From an uncultured Tropicimonas sp. (GTDB lineage Bacteria > Pseudomonadota > Alphaproteobacteria > Rhodobacterales > Rhodobacteraceae): DNA of 64,000 bases. The stretch spans positions 97,670 through 161,669 of the forward strand of contig CANMIP010000013.1 in the NCBI GenBank assembly GCA_947497945.1. Reading direction: 5' to 3'. The notes below the pieces were generated by a model. It made no database searches. It worked only from the letters and a program-made list of their open reading frames with translations, and had not been told where the DNA came from. Position 1 is the first letter of the stretch; every line of letters starts with the position of its first letter. The position numbers were made by a program, and so were the translations under genes. Below, in pieces: positions 29,099 through 37,871 of this stretch.

Positions 29099-30100
29099 TT
29101 ACTCCTTGCGGCCTTGCTGCACATAGACGGCGAGGACAATGATGCCTGCCTTGGCGATGAGCGCGACCTCGTCGGCCACGCCGTTGGCCAGCAACGTGTA
29201 TTTGACGAGCTGGATGATGACTGCACCGAGGACCGCGCCGAAGATCGGTGCCTTGCCGCCCATCAACAGCGTGCCACCAACCACGGCGGAAGCGATTGCG
29301 TCGAGCTCCATCAGGTTGCCGATGCGGGCCGCGTCGGACGCGGAGTTGATGGCAACGACGATGAGCCCGGCGATGCCGGACAGCCCGGCCGAGATCACGT
29401 AAACGCCCGTTTTCACGCGGCGTACCGGGGTCCCGGTCAGTTTTGCGGCCTTCTCGTTGCCACCCACTGCGAGGATGCGGCGGCCGAACATCGTCCGGTT
29501 GACGATGTAGAAGAAGACGATGGCGATGACGAGCACGAGCCAGCCCTGGAAGGGCAGGCCGAGGATCTTGCCGGTGCCGAGATAGGAGAAGCCGGGATGG
29601 CTGAAGGTCTGCAGGTTGCCGTTGGTGAGAACCTGCGCGATGCCGCGCCCGGAGATGAAGAAGATCAGCGTGGCGATGATCGGTTGCACGCCGAGATAGG
29701 CCACGAGCACCCCGTTGAAGAGGCCGCAGAGAAGCGCCACAAGGATCGGCACGACGATCGAGGCGGCAAGTCCCAGCGTCGGATAGGCCTGCGCGAACTC
29801 GCTCAGGAAGATGAGTGGAGCCAGTGCGCCGGCCACCGCCATGACCGCGCCGACCGAGAGATCGATGCCAGCGGTGGCGATGACCAGTGTCATGCCGACG
29901 GCAACGATGGCGATGGTCGCGACCTGGGAGATGTTTACGAAGAGCGTCTGCAATTGCAGGAAGTTCGGCGTGATAGCGATATTGATCAGGAGCAGCACCG
30001 CCAATGCGATGAGGCCCCCATGCTTGGTCAGCATCTTGGTGTCGAAGCCAGGCATGGCAGGGCTCCTTTTGCCCGGAGGGGGTTGGGTGATATCGGTCAT
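29099..30100 (-). CDS. Sugar ABC importer permease 1 (RbsC/YtfT type)
   Basis: A 333-residue permease with the signature IVAVGMTLVIATAGIDLSVGAVMAVAGA, giving TAGIDLSVGA in place of the RbsC 'TGGIDLS'. About nine hydrophobic helices are seen, with a longer N-terminal cytoplasmic stretch (residues 1-25, MTDITQPPPGKRSPAMPG) than in the second permease. The start overlaps the ATPase gene by ATGA. Two different permease subunits in one operon are characteristic of the galactofuranose-type (YtfQRT-YjfF) systems. Confidence 0.9.
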   Translation of the reverse strand: MTDITQPPPGKRSPAMPGFDTKMLTKHGGLIALAVLLLINIAITPNFLQLQTLFVNISQVATIAIVAVGMTLVIATAGIDLSVGAVMAVAGALAPLIFLSEFAQAYPTLGLAASIVVPILVALLCGLFNGVLVAYLGVQPIIATLIFFISGRGIAQVLTNGNLQTFSHPGFSYLGTGKILGLPFQGWLVLVIAIVFFYIVNRTMFGRRILAVGGNEKAAKLTGTPVRRVKTGVYVISAGLSGIAGLIVVAINSASDAARIGNLMELDAIASAVVGGTLLMGGKAPIFGAVLGAVIIQLVKYTLLANGVADEVALIAKAGIIVLAVYVQQGRKE

Positions 30101-31635
30101 GCGGCGGCCCCGTCTGTGGGAGTGTCGTGGGACTGGGCGATGGCGCCGATCAGGCTCTCTTCGGTGATGCCCGGATTTTGCAGCTCGGAGACGGATTTAC
30201 CGTCCTGAAGCACCACGATCCGGTCCGCACCCTCCACGAGTTCCTCGAATTCCGAGGAGATCAGCAATACGCCGACGCCCTTCTCGACATATTCCTGGAT
30301 GATCGCCTGGATCTCGAACTTGGCGCCGACATCGACGCCGCGTGTCGGCTCGTCGAGGATCAGCAGATCCGGCTCCAGCGCCAGCCAGCGCGCCAGCAGA
30401 ACCTTTTGTTGATTGCCGCCCGAGAGCTCCCGGATCGGTTGTTCGATATGGGCCAGCTTGATGCCGAGCGCCTTGACGAAGTGGTTGACGATCTCCTCCT
30501 CCTTCGTCCGGTCGATGGTGCCGCCCTTGACCAGACGCGGCAGCAGCGCCAGCGTCATGTTTTCGCGCACGGACATCTCCGGCACGATCCCTTCGGCCTT
30601 GCGGTCTTCCGTCAAGAACCCGATCCCGGCGCGGATGGCCTCGGCGGGATCGGAGAATGCGCTGCCCTTCGTGGCGGATTTCACCGAGCCGCCGCGCAGC
30701 CGGTCCATGGCGAAGATGGCGCGGGCGGCTTCCGTTCGGCCTGAGCCGAGCAGCCCGCCCAGCCCGACTATCTCGCCCTTGTGCACGGTGACGGAGACAT
30801 CGCGCAGCATGCGGTCGGTGTGAAGGTTCGTGGCCTCCAGCAGCACCTCGCCGCGTTCGCGCTCGCCTCCGCCCAGCTCGGTCATGCCGGCGGCGGCGAT
30901 CTCTTCGGGATCACGGCCCAGCATATCGGCAATGAGGCCGAGCTTGGTGGTGTGGGCAATCTCGCGCACCGCCACGGTCTGGCCGTCGCGCATGATCGTG
31001 GCGCGGTCGCAGATATGGAACAGCTCGTCCAGGAAGTGAGAGATATAGATGACGGAGACGCCGCGCGCCTTCAGGCCGCGGACAACGCCGAACAGTGTCT
31101 CGACCTCGCGGTCATCGAGCGAGGAGGTCGGCTCGTCCATGATCACCAGTCGCGAGTTCAGCGAGACGGCCCGCGCGATGGCGGTGAGCTGCTGGATGGC
31201 GGTGGAGAAGGAGCCAAGGGGCTGGGTCACGTCGATATGAATGCCGAAATCCGCGAGGATCTCGCGGGTGCGTTTATGCGCGGCTTTCCAGTCGATCAAG
31301 CCGAGCTTCGTCCTCGGCTCATAGCCCATGATGACATTCTCGGTGACGGAGCGGAGCGGCACGAGGCTCAGCTCCTGGTAGATCGTGGCGATCCCGTTAT
31401 CCTGTGCCTCGCGGGGGGACAGCGCGTTCCAGGACTTCTCCTCGAAGGTGATGTCGCCGGAATCCTTGCGATAGACGCCGGTCAGGATTTTGATAAGTGT
31501 GGATTTTCCGGCACCGTTCTGGCCGATGACGGCGTGAACTTCGCCGGGGGCGATCTCAAGTTCTGCGGATGTAAGGGCGGCGACACCCGCGAAGGACTTG
31601 TTGATGCCCTGCATTTTCAGGAGCGGTTGCATCAT
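30097..31635 (-). CDS. Sugar ABC importer ATPase with tandem domains (RbsA/YtfR type)
   Basis: A 512-residue fused ATPase, two ABC domains in one chain as in RbsA, MglA and YtfR. Domain 1: Walker A GQNGAGKST (about 38-46), signature-like region SFSTAIQQLTAIARA and Walker B VIMDEPTSSL. Domain 2: GLLGSGRTEAARAIF, SGGNQQKVLLARWLA and LLILDEPTRGVDVG. The first signature is degenerate, as in most of these tandem ATPases. It is separated from the binding-protein gene by a hairpin at 31658-31681. Confidence 0.92.
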   Translation of the reverse strand: MMQPLLKMQGINKSFAGVAALTSAELEIAPGEVHAVIGQNGAGKSTLIKILTGVYRKDSGDITFEEKSWNALSPREAQDNGIATIYQELSLVPLRSVTENVIMGYEPRTKLGLIDWKAAHKRTREILADFGIHIDVTQPLGSFSTAIQQLTAIARAVSLNSRLVIMDEPTSSLDDREVETLFGVVRGLKARGVSVIYISHFLDELFHICDRATIMRDGQTVAVREIAHTTKLGLIADMLGRDPEEIAAAGMTELGGGERERGEVLLEATNLHTDRMLRDVSVTVHKGEIVGLGGLLGSGRTEAARAIFAMDRLRGGSVKSATKGSAFSDPAEAIRAGIGFLTEDRKAEGIVPEMSVRENMTLALLPRLVKGGTIDRTKEEEIVNHFVKALGIKLAHIEQPIRELSGGNQQKVLLARWLALEPDLLILDEPTRGVDVGAKFEIQAIIQEYVEKGVGVLLISSEFEELVEGADRIVVLQDGKSVSELQNPGITEESLIGAIAQSHDTPTDGAAA

Positions 31636-31657
31636 GGGCCTTTCGCGAAAAACGCAC

Positions 31658-31681
31658 GAGGGCCGCCCGGAGGCAGCCCTC
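31658..31681 (-). terminator. Intercistronic hairpin after the sugar-binding-protein gene
   Basis: A stem of about 10 pairs (GAGGGCCGCC against GGCAGCCCTC, one mismatch) with a 4-base loop lies between the stop of the binding-protein gene (31694) and the ATPase start (31635). No U tract follows, so read-through with mRNA stabilisation or partial attenuation is likely. Confidence 0.6.
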
Positions 31682-31693
31682 GGCAGGGAGGAT

Positions 31694-32668
31694 TCAGTAG
31701 GCCCCGTCGATCAGCTCGGCGGCGTTGTCGATGGTGAAGATACGATCTTCAACCTTGACCCAGGGCGGGATCTCTTCGCCGGCGGCGTATTTGCCCATGA
31801 TCTCGCATGCCAGCGGACCGAAGAACGGCGAAGACTCTACGGTCACGCCCATCTTGCCGTCGATGATTGCCTGAAGCGCGTCGCGCGTACCGTCGATGGA
31901 GACGATGAGAACGTCTTCACCCGGCTTGCGCCCGGCCAGTTCCAGCGCCTGGATCGCACCAATCGCCATCTCGTCATTATGCGCATAGACGATGTTCACG
32001 TCCGGATGCGCCTGCAGCAGCGTTTCCATGACCTGACGTCCCATATCACGGGCGAAATCGCCGGTCTGCGAGGCGACGATCTCGAAGCGCGGATCCTTGA
32101 CAATATTGTCGTCGAAGCCGGACTTGCGGTCATTGGCGGGCGAGGACCCGGTGGTGCCTTCGAGCTCGACGATGATGCCCTTTTCACCCTTGAAGTTCTC
32201 GATGGTCCATTCGGCAACGCGCTTGCCCTGCTCGATGAAGTCCGAGCCGAGGAAGGAGACGTAATGCTCGCCGGCCTTGGCGACGGCCGGATCCACCGAA
32301 CGGTCGACCAGGAAGGTCGGGATGCCGGCGGCCTTGGCCTTCATGACGGCGGGGATGAGCGGCTTCTCTTCGCGCGGCGGCAGGAAGAGAACGTCGATGC
32401 CTTGGGCGATCATCGAGTCGACATCGGCAACCTGCTTGGCGGCGGAGCCGGCAGCGTCGGTCGCGATCAGATCCCAGTTGCAGCTCTCGGCCGTGTCATG
32501 GAACGACTTGGTTTCGGCGATGCGCCAGGGGTTGTTGCTCTCCATCTGGCTGAAGCCGACCTTGTAGCGTTCCTTTTGCGCAAGGGGGGGCGGTTCCGCC
32601 ACGGCCGACATGGTGGTCAGACCGAGGCCGAAGGCGATTGCCGTCCCCATCAGGATTCTGCGTTTCAT
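31694..32668 (-). CDS. Sugar-binding protein, YtfQ (galactofuranose) type
   Basis: A 324-residue periplasmic binding protein with signal peptide (residues 1-24, LMGTAIAFGLGLTTMSAVA). The mature sequence follows YtfQ closely: YKVGFSQMESNNPWRIAETKSF, VDVLFLPPREEKP, IPTFLVDRSVD, GTTGSSPANDRKSGFDD and VYAHNDEMAIGAIQALE. YtfQ binds galactofuranose (and weakly other furanoses), so this system probably imports a pentose or hexose in furanose form; substrate inferred. The start at 32668 gives a proper signal; the frame is open further upstream. The promoter is in the 432-base space shared with the GntR gene. Confidence 0.9.
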   Translation of the reverse strand: MKRRILMGTAIAFGLGLTTMSAVAEPPPLAQKERYKVGFSQMESNNPWRIAETKSFHDTAESCNWDLIATDAAGSAAKQVADVDSMIAQGIDVLFLPPREEKPLIPAVMKAKAAGIPTFLVDRSVDPAVAKAGEHYVSFLGSDFIEQGKRVAEWTIENFKGEKGIIVELEGTTGSSPANDRKSGFDDNIVKDPRFEIVASQTGDFARDMGRQVMETLLQAHPDVNIVYAHNDEMAIGAIQALELAGRKPGEDVLIVSIDGTRDALQAIIDGKMGVTVESSPFFGPLACEIMGKYAAGEEIPPWVKVEDRIFTIDNAAELIDGAY

Positions 32669-33100
32669 TGACTTTCCTCCACTGGTGTTTGCAGCAATGG
32701 ATCCTCCCCCTGCCGCATGTTCGGGCGCCCCGGCTCCCGGGCCGCCCAGTTTCACGAAGCGCCCGGAGGGCTTCATGCGTCCCTGGCGTTCTCTCCTGAA
32801 CGCCAGGGCTTGTTCTTGGGCTCGCTGTCGTATCCTCGCGCGGAGGTCTTCATCGGGCCCGGATACGGTCGCCGGTCGCTGTCATGGCCCGTTCTCACAT
32901 CTGGGCTCGACCGCTCGCTTCCAATTCTGGTTGTACCAAACGTCTTGTGTGAGGCTACCGTAAAGAGTGTATACGTCAAGCCACTTTCTGATTGCCTGCA
33001 ATTATTGGTCGCACTGCAGGGAAATTGGGCCAAAAGAAATTGATATTCCCATTTTGGGTCGATACGATCAAATATGTTGTCATACCAAGGGTGAAGACCG
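32669..33100. promoter_or_regulatory. Divergent control region of the sugar importer operon and its FCD GntR gene
   Basis: This 432-base space separates the minus-strand importer operon from the plus-strand GntR gene. It holds two copies of the FCD-type GntR operator form TNGTNNNACNA: TGGTTGTACCA at 32928-32938, which is a perfect inverted repeat, and TTGTCATACCA at 33077-33087, only 13 bases before the GntR start codon. This fits autoregulation plus control of the importer. No other gene is seen in the space. Confidence 0.6.
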
Positions 33101-33835
33101 GTGATCCAGCAGAGTCAATCGAAAGCCGATGAATCCGCTCCGGCCGCAGGGCGTGCCTCGGATGCAGTTGTTGACCAGATCCAGCGCCAGATCCTTTCGG
33201 GGGCGTTGGAAAACGACTCACTCCTGCCGCCGGAGCGAGACCTGATGGAGCAATTTTCCACCAGCCGGACGGTGATTCGGGAAGCCGTGGCGACGCTGGC
33301 CAGCCGTGGCCTGCTGGAAGCCAGGCCGCGCTACCGGCCGGTCGTGCGCAAGCCCGGCTATGACACGGCGCTGACCTCCGTGGGGTCCATCGTGCAGCTC
33401 ATGCTCCAGCAAAGGGGCGGCGTCGAATCGCTCTTCGCGAGCCGCGTCTTCGTCGAGCGGGGACTGGTGCGGGATGCGGCCGTCTCGGCCGATCGCGAGG
33501 ACATCTCCGCGCTCAAGGAAGCGCTGGCCGTCAACAAGAACGCCATCGCGGATTCGGAAGCCTTCTTCGACACCGACATGGCCTTTCACGGGGTCCTTTA
33601 CAGTATCCCGGGCAACCCGATCTTTCCGGCGATCCACATTGCCTATTGCTCGTGGCTCAAGCCGCACTGGGAGCAGATGCTGCGCTCGCCGGAACGCAAC
33701 GAAGTCAACTACGCCAGTCACATGGCGATCTACACCGCCATTCTGGAGCGCGACCCGGACGCCGCCGAAGAGGCGCTGGTAGCCCATCTTGGCACCGCAT
33801 GGGAGCACGTGCGGGAGACATTCGGTTCGTCATAA
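33101..33835 (+). CDS. FCD-domain GntR-family transcriptional regulator
   Basis: A 244-residue regulator with an N-terminal winged helix (VVDQIQRQILSGALENDSLLPPERDLMEQFSTSRTVIREAVATL, about residues 26-70) and a C-terminal FCD helical domain. FCD metal-site residues are seen as D (about 163), H (DMAFHGVLY) and further HxxIYTAI (SHMAIYTAI). Such proteins sense carboxylic or sugar acids and are usually repressors. Start is GTG at 33101. It is divergent from the importer operon and followed by a GMC oxidoreductase, so it may control both through the two operator-like sites upstream. Confidence 0.87.
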   Translation: MIQQSQSKADESAPAAGRASDAVVDQIQRQILSGALENDSLLPPERDLMEQFSTSRTVIREAVATLASRGLLEARPRYRPVVRKPGYDTALTSVGSIVQLMLQQRGGVESLFASRVFVERGLVRDAAVSADREDISALKEALAVNKNAIADSEAFFDTDMAFHGVLYSIPGNPIFPAIHIAYCSWLKPHWEQMLRSPERNEVNYASHMAIYTAILERDPDAAEEALVAHLGTAWEHVRETFGSS

Positions 33836-33860
33836 CGGGCGTCCCTGGAGGAGAAACAGA

Positions 33861-35480
33861 ATGGAAAGCTTCGATCACATCGTCATTGGCGGCGGTGCTG
33901 CCGGTTGCGTCGTTGCGGCCCGTCTGGCGGAGGCCGGGCAACGGGTGCTGCTCCTTGAGCGCGGCCATTCGCATCGTCACCCGCTGCTGGACATGCCGCC
34001 CGGCATCTTCAAGCTGATCAACGGCTCCAAATACATGATCCACCACCAGACCGTCCCGCAGGACCAGTTCGGCGGCCGGCAGCCTTTCATCCCGCAGGGC
34101 AATGTCCTCGGTGGTGGCTCGACGGTGAACGGGCAGGTCTACATGCGCGGCCGCCCCGGCGACTACAACCTTTGGGATTCGGTGCTGCAAGGCTCGCAGG
34201 ATTACGTGCCCTGGGATTACGAGACCTGCCTGCCGACCTTCACCAGGATGGAAGACAACAACCGCCTGCTGAACCGCTACCACGGCGTCGGCGGGCCGCT
34301 GAAAGTCTCCGATCCGGGCCATATCGAGCCGGCATCGCGCTGGTTCGTGCAGGCGGTGCAGGCCATGGGCGAGCCTTTCAACAGCGATTTCTGCGGCGAG
34401 AGTCAGCGTGGCGCGGGCTATTACCAGTTCATGAATCGCGACGGCAAGCGCTCCTCGGCCGCCTATTCCCATGTCGAGCCGCTCAAGGACAATCCGAACC
34501 TCACCGTGCGCCTGCAATCCTCGGTGCAGAAAATCGTGCTGGAGGGAAAACGCGCCGTCGGCGTGATCTACGAGGACAGGTCCGGTCAAACCCACGAGGT
34601 CCGCGCCGAGGGGGAAGTCGTGGTGACTGCCGGTGCGTTGGTGACCCCGAAGATCCTCATGCTGTCCGGTATCGGCCCGGCGGAGCACCTGCGCGAGGTC
34701 GGTGTCGAGCTTGCCCATGACCTGCCGGGCGTCGGCGAAGGTCTCATCGACCACGCGGAAGTCCCGATCACTGCCTATTTCAATGGCCGGCACGGCTATT
34801 ACAAGCAGGGCGAGGGATGGCGGATGATCCTGAACGGCCTGCAGTTCATGCTCTTCGGCACGGGCCGCGTCTGCTCGACCGGGGTGGAATGCGGCGCCTT
34901 CGTCAACCCGGTGGACCGGGACGCGGAGCCCACGATCCAGACCTTCTGCGTCAACATGGTCTATATCGACAAGGATGCGCAGGACCTGGTGAAGAACCAG
35001 CCCGGCGTGACCGTGGCGACCTCGGTGATCCAGCCGAAATCGAAGGGCTGGCTGCGGCTGGCCTCGGGCAATCCCAAGGACATGCCGCTGATCAACCCCA
35101 ACATGTTGAGCCATGAAGACGACATGGCGATGATGATCGAGGGTCAGAAATTCTTCGTCGACGTTCTTAACCAGGAACCGATGCGGTCGAAGATCAAGGA
35201 GGTGGTGTTGCCGAGCGCCGAGACACTGAGGTCGGACGAGGCCATTGCGGCGCATTGCCGGCGTTTCGCCAAGACCGGATATCACCCCTGCTGCTCGGCC
35301 AGGATGGGTCATGATGACGACCCGATGGCCGTGCTGGACCCTCAGCTGCGGGTGCGCGGGATCGAGGGGCTTCGGGTCTGCGACATGTCGGCGACGCCCT
35401 ATATCACCGCCGGAAACACGCAAGCCCCGGTGATGATGATCGCGGATCGTTGCGCGGACATGATGCTCGAAGCGAGTTGA
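33861..35480 (+). CDS. GMC-family flavin oxidoreductase (choline-dehydrogenase-like)
   Basis: A 539-residue FAD enzyme. It starts ESFDHIVIGGGAAGCVVAARL, the FAD dinucleotide motif, then NVLGGGSTVNGQVYMRG, the GMC signature 1 form. The C-terminal SARMGHDDDPMAVLDPQLRV is typical; the catalytic His-Asn/His pair is expected near GYHPCCSARMG and the block PYITAGNTQAPVMMIADRCAD. No signal peptide, so cytoplasmic. It could oxidise an alcohol or sugar that enters through the importer next door; choline, alkanols or a polyol are alternatives. Start ATG 33861 after GGAGG at about 8 bases; frame is open further upstream. Confidence 0.88.
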   Translation: MESFDHIVIGGGAAGCVVAARLAEAGQRVLLLERGHSHRHPLLDMPPGIFKLINGSKYMIHHQTVPQDQFGGRQPFIPQGNVLGGGSTVNGQVYMRGRPGDYNLWDSVLQGSQDYVPWDYETCLPTFTRMEDNNRLLNRYHGVGGPLKVSDPGHIEPASRWFVQAVQAMGEPFNSDFCGESQRGAGYYQFMNRDGKRSSAAYSHVEPLKDNPNLTVRLQSSVQKIVLEGKRAVGVIYEDRSGQTHEVRAEGEVVVTAGALVTPKILMLSGIGPAEHLREVGVELAHDLPGVGEGLIDHAEVPITAYFNGRHGYYKQGEGWRMILNGLQFMLFGTGRVCSTGVECGAFVNPVDRDAEPTIQTFCVNMVYIDKDAQDLVKNQPGVTVATSVIQPKSKGWLRLASGNPKDMPLINPNMLSHEDDMAMMIEGQKFFVDVLNQEPMRSKIKEVVLPSAETLRSDEAIAAHCRRFAKTGYHPCCSARMGHDDDPMAVLDPQLRVRGIEGLRVCDMSATPYITAGNTQAPVMMIADRCADMMLEAS

Positions 35481-35493
35481 GCGCAACGGGCGA

Positions 35494-35517
35494 CGCGCCG
35501 GGTGTTTGTCCGGCGCG
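35494..35517 (+). terminator. Hairpin after the GMC oxidoreductase gene
   Basis: A perfect 8-bp stem CGCGCCGG...CCGGCGCG with an 8-base loop 13 bases beyond the stop. It lies between convergent genes and could stop both transcripts. Confidence 0.5.
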
Positions 35518-35643
35518 AGGGAGCGCCTGCAGCGGCCCGATCGTATGGCCGTCGGTCACTTTCCGAGGCACCGTTCGACAGGGCAGCAGCGCGCCTCGGC
35601 AGTGCCGGTGCACAATCCCGGTCCGGGTGCTTTTCCGGCTTGG

Positions 35644-36048
35644 TCAACCCGACCGGTCAAGATCCAGTGAGATCGCGCAATTCAACGTGTTGCTGATCGT
35701 GCAGATCGATTTTGCCTGCCGAAGCAGTTCGACCGCCTGCTCGGCATCCTCCGTCAGCTGTCCATAGACGCGGATATCGACTGAGCCCAGCCGGTTGGGA
35801 AGATCGGTGGCCTTCTGTCCCGCCACTTCCACCGAGAAGGGGGACAGCGGCTGCTTCTCTTGCGCGGCGACAATCTCAAGCGACTTGGCGATACAGGCGC
35901 CGAGAGAGGCCAGCAAAAGGTCCACAGGTGTGCCATGCGGGGGAGCGGCGCTGAACGCGCCCTGTTGCGCGGCATAGAGCAACGCCCCGCCACCATCGGA
36001 CCGGACACTGATCGGGCCGAAGGATTTCGGTTTGATCCTGATCGCCAT
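35644..36048 (-). CDS. OsmC/Ohr-family thiol peroxidase-like protein
   Basis: A 134-residue protein of the OsmC family, which reduces organic hydroperoxides with two reactive cysteines. C52 lies in LLASLGACIAKSLEIVA, the usual first-cysteine helix, and the second is C116 or C124 (AKSICTISNTLNCAISLDL). N-terminal DGGGALLYAAQQ and PHGTPVDLLLASLGAC are family blocks. It is divergent from the TRAP operon with about 270 bases between, so it may share promoter space. Start at 36048 gives the family N-terminus and a nearby AGGxxG ribosome site. Confidence 0.86.
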   Translation of the reverse strand: MAIRIKPKSFGPISVRSDGGGALLYAAQQGAFSAAPPHGTPVDLLLASLGACIAKSLEIVAAQEKQPLSPFSVEVAGQKATDLPNRLGSVDIRVYGQLTEDAEQAVELLRQAKSICTISNTLNCAISLDLDRSG

Positions 36049-36315
36049 GCATGACCTCCCTGGCGTGGACGCGTTCTGCCGCACCATGCTGCGCTTCATT
36101 CCCGGGCGCGTCAATCGGCCTCGGACGGGGAAGAGCGCCTGAATCTCACCGGATCCTGCAGGGCGGAAGACCTGCCATTCGCTCCGGGCAGGAAGAATTC
36201 GCGATTGCGCGCTTCCGCATTCCCGGCGCGGCGATTACAACAGCAGGTACTCAGACAACCGGCCTGCAATCCGGGGGTTTCCAACAGACAGGACAGATGT
36301 CCAGGAGGTAGTAAG

Positions 36316-37317
36316 ATGAAGCACGTGATCGGTAGCCTTGCGATGGGGTTTGCTCTCTCGGTGTCACCAGCGGTGGCCGATGAATGGCGCGTGAACAACT
36401 TCCTGCCGGAAACCCGTCCGGAATCCGCGGAACTGGAGCAGTTTGTCTCCGAGGCAAACGCGGCCCTGGGCGGCGAACATGAACTGAAGCTCTATAGCGG
36501 CGGGTCGCTGGGCCTGCCCAACACCGACACGCTGCGCTTCCTGCCCAAGGGCGCGGTCGAGATGAGCCTGATGTGGGCAAATTACCTCGGTCGGGATGCA
36601 CCGGCGCTCAGCTCGGTTGTCGTCCAGGGAACGATCGGCTCCATCGAGGAGTTCGAAAAGGCCATCCCGGTGGTCAAGGAGATCTACGAGGAGGAGTTCA
36701 CCGATTGGGGCGTTTCCTCGGTTGGCTATGTCGCGATCCCGATGCTCATGGTCTCGGTCTTCTGTGGTGAGGAACCGGTCAACACGCTTGAAGACCTGAA
36801 GTCGAAGAAGCTTCGGGTCTGGGCCCGCGATCAGGTCGAGACCTTCACGCGCCTTGGCGTTTCGGCCCAGATCATCCCGCAGGAAGAGCTCTACGTGGCG
36901 ATGAAGACCGGCGTTGTGGATTGCGCGCTCTATCCTGCGCTCTATGCCCACACGGTCTCGCTGCAGGAGGTCTCGAAGCATGCGTCCTTCCTCTACCCGA
37001 TGGCCTCCGGTCCTTACGTGATCGGCGTCGCGTCGGATCGTTGGGAGGCGGCGGATGATGCGTTCAAGGCCGCGGTGACGAAGGCCGCCGACGATCTCTG
37101 GAATCGCACCAACCAGTATGATGACGATCTCGAGCGCGAGATGAAGGCGCGCGAGGACCTGGTCGCGCAGGGGCTCACCTGGGGCTCGGATTTCCCAGAG
37201 GCTGACCGGGCCCAGTTCGTCGCATCGGTGACCGAGGTTTGGGCCGAACTGGCCGAAGAGGCCGGGGGCAACGCCGAGGGCTATCGCCAGCGCGTCCTGG
37301 AAGCGCTCGGTCGCTAG
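36316..37317 (+). CDS. dctP: TRAP transporter substrate-binding protein DctP
   Basis: A 333-residue periplasmic protein with signal peptide (HVIGSLAMGFALSVSPAVA, about 1-21). DctP blocks: GGSLGLPNTDTLRFLPKGAVEMSLM and TLEDLKSKKLRVWARDQVE, where the R after KK sits at the usual carboxylate-binding position. The central SVFCGEEPVNTLEDLKSKKLRVW is the family core. It is the first of a three-gene TRAP operon (P-Q-M). The substrate is unknown; most relatives take dicarboxylates, keto acids or sugar acids. The ribosome site AGGAGG is ideal. Confidence 0.9.
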   Translation: MKHVIGSLAMGFALSVSPAVADEWRVNNFLPETRPESAELEQFVSEANAALGGEHELKLYSGGSLGLPNTDTLRFLPKGAVEMSLMWANYLGRDAPALSSVVVQGTIGSIEEFEKAIPVVKEIYEEEFTDWGVSSVGYVAIPMLMVSVFCGEEPVNTLEDLKSKKLRVWARDQVETFTRLGVSAQIIPQEELYVAMKTGVVDCALYPALYAHTVSLQEVSKHASFLYPMASGPYVIGVASDRWEAADDAFKAAVTKAADDLWNRTNQYDDDLEREMKAREDLVAQGLTWGSDFPEADRAQFVASVTEVWAELAEEAGGNAEGYRQRVLEALGR

Positions 37318-37331
37318 GCGGGACAGATACA

Positions 37332-37871
37332 ATGGCCCGATCCCTCGCCTCTCTCGTGGCGCAGCTCTTGCGCGGGCTCGCCTTCGCCTGCGCCATCGCG
37401 GGATCGCTGGGGATCGCGGCCATTGTCTGCATCATCTCGACCAGCGTCGTGATGCGAAAGCTCGGCACGCCGCTGCATGTGACCGAAGAGGTCGTCGGCC
37501 TGTTGCTGAGCGTTTCGCTCCTGCTGGCGCTTCCCATGATCACCCTGCGGTCCCAGCATGTTCGGGTGGCGCTTCTGGTCAACGCGACCCGCGGCGTCTG
37601 GCTGCGGGGGCTGAGACTTCTCGGGCTGCTGTTGACCCTCGTCTTCTTCGGCTGGCTCATGCTCGAAATCGTTCCATGGTTCGAGTTCGCCTATGACCGC
37701 AACCTGAAGACACAGACGACGCGCCTGCTTCTCTACCCGTGGATGGCGGTCATGCCCGTGACCGTTCTCCTGACCATGGCAATCCTGTTGGCCCGGCTGT
37801 TCGGCATTCTGCCTGAAGAGACAGAAGACGAGCGGCCGGGTTTCACCGATCAAAGCGAGACGACGGGCTGA
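37332..37871 (+). CDS. dctQ: TRAP transporter small membrane subunit DctQ
   Basis: A 179-residue four-helix membrane protein that anchors DctM and helps DctP docking. Hydrophobic stretches lie around 20-45, 60-75, 85-105 and 135-155. The family block SNVVMRKLGTPLHVTEEVVGLL is represented by TSVVMRKLGTPLHVTEEVVGLL, and SLLLALPMITLRSQHVRVALL resembles the usual 'R..H..V' segment. Its stop and the DctM start share one base (TGATG). Confidence 0.88.
   Translation: MARSLASLVAQLLRGLAFACAIAGSLGIAAIVCIISTSVVMRKLGTPLHVTEEVVGLLLSVSLLLALPMITLRSQHVRVALLVNATRGVWLRGLRLLGLLLTLVFFGWLMLEIVPWFEFAYDRNLKTQTTRLLLYPWMAVMPVTVLLTMAILLARLFGILPEETEDERPGFTDQSETTG

Noticed and set aside
27956..30208. A 750-codon plus-strand open frame opposite the sugar importer genes
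   Set aside because: It is antisense to clear permease and dehydratase genes, has a His/Asp/Glu-rich composition typical of GC-rich shadow frames, and no family match.
32669..32776. N-terminal extension of the YtfQ-type protein
   Set aside because: Starting at 32776 would put 36 residues before the signal peptide; the ATG at 32668 gives the family start.
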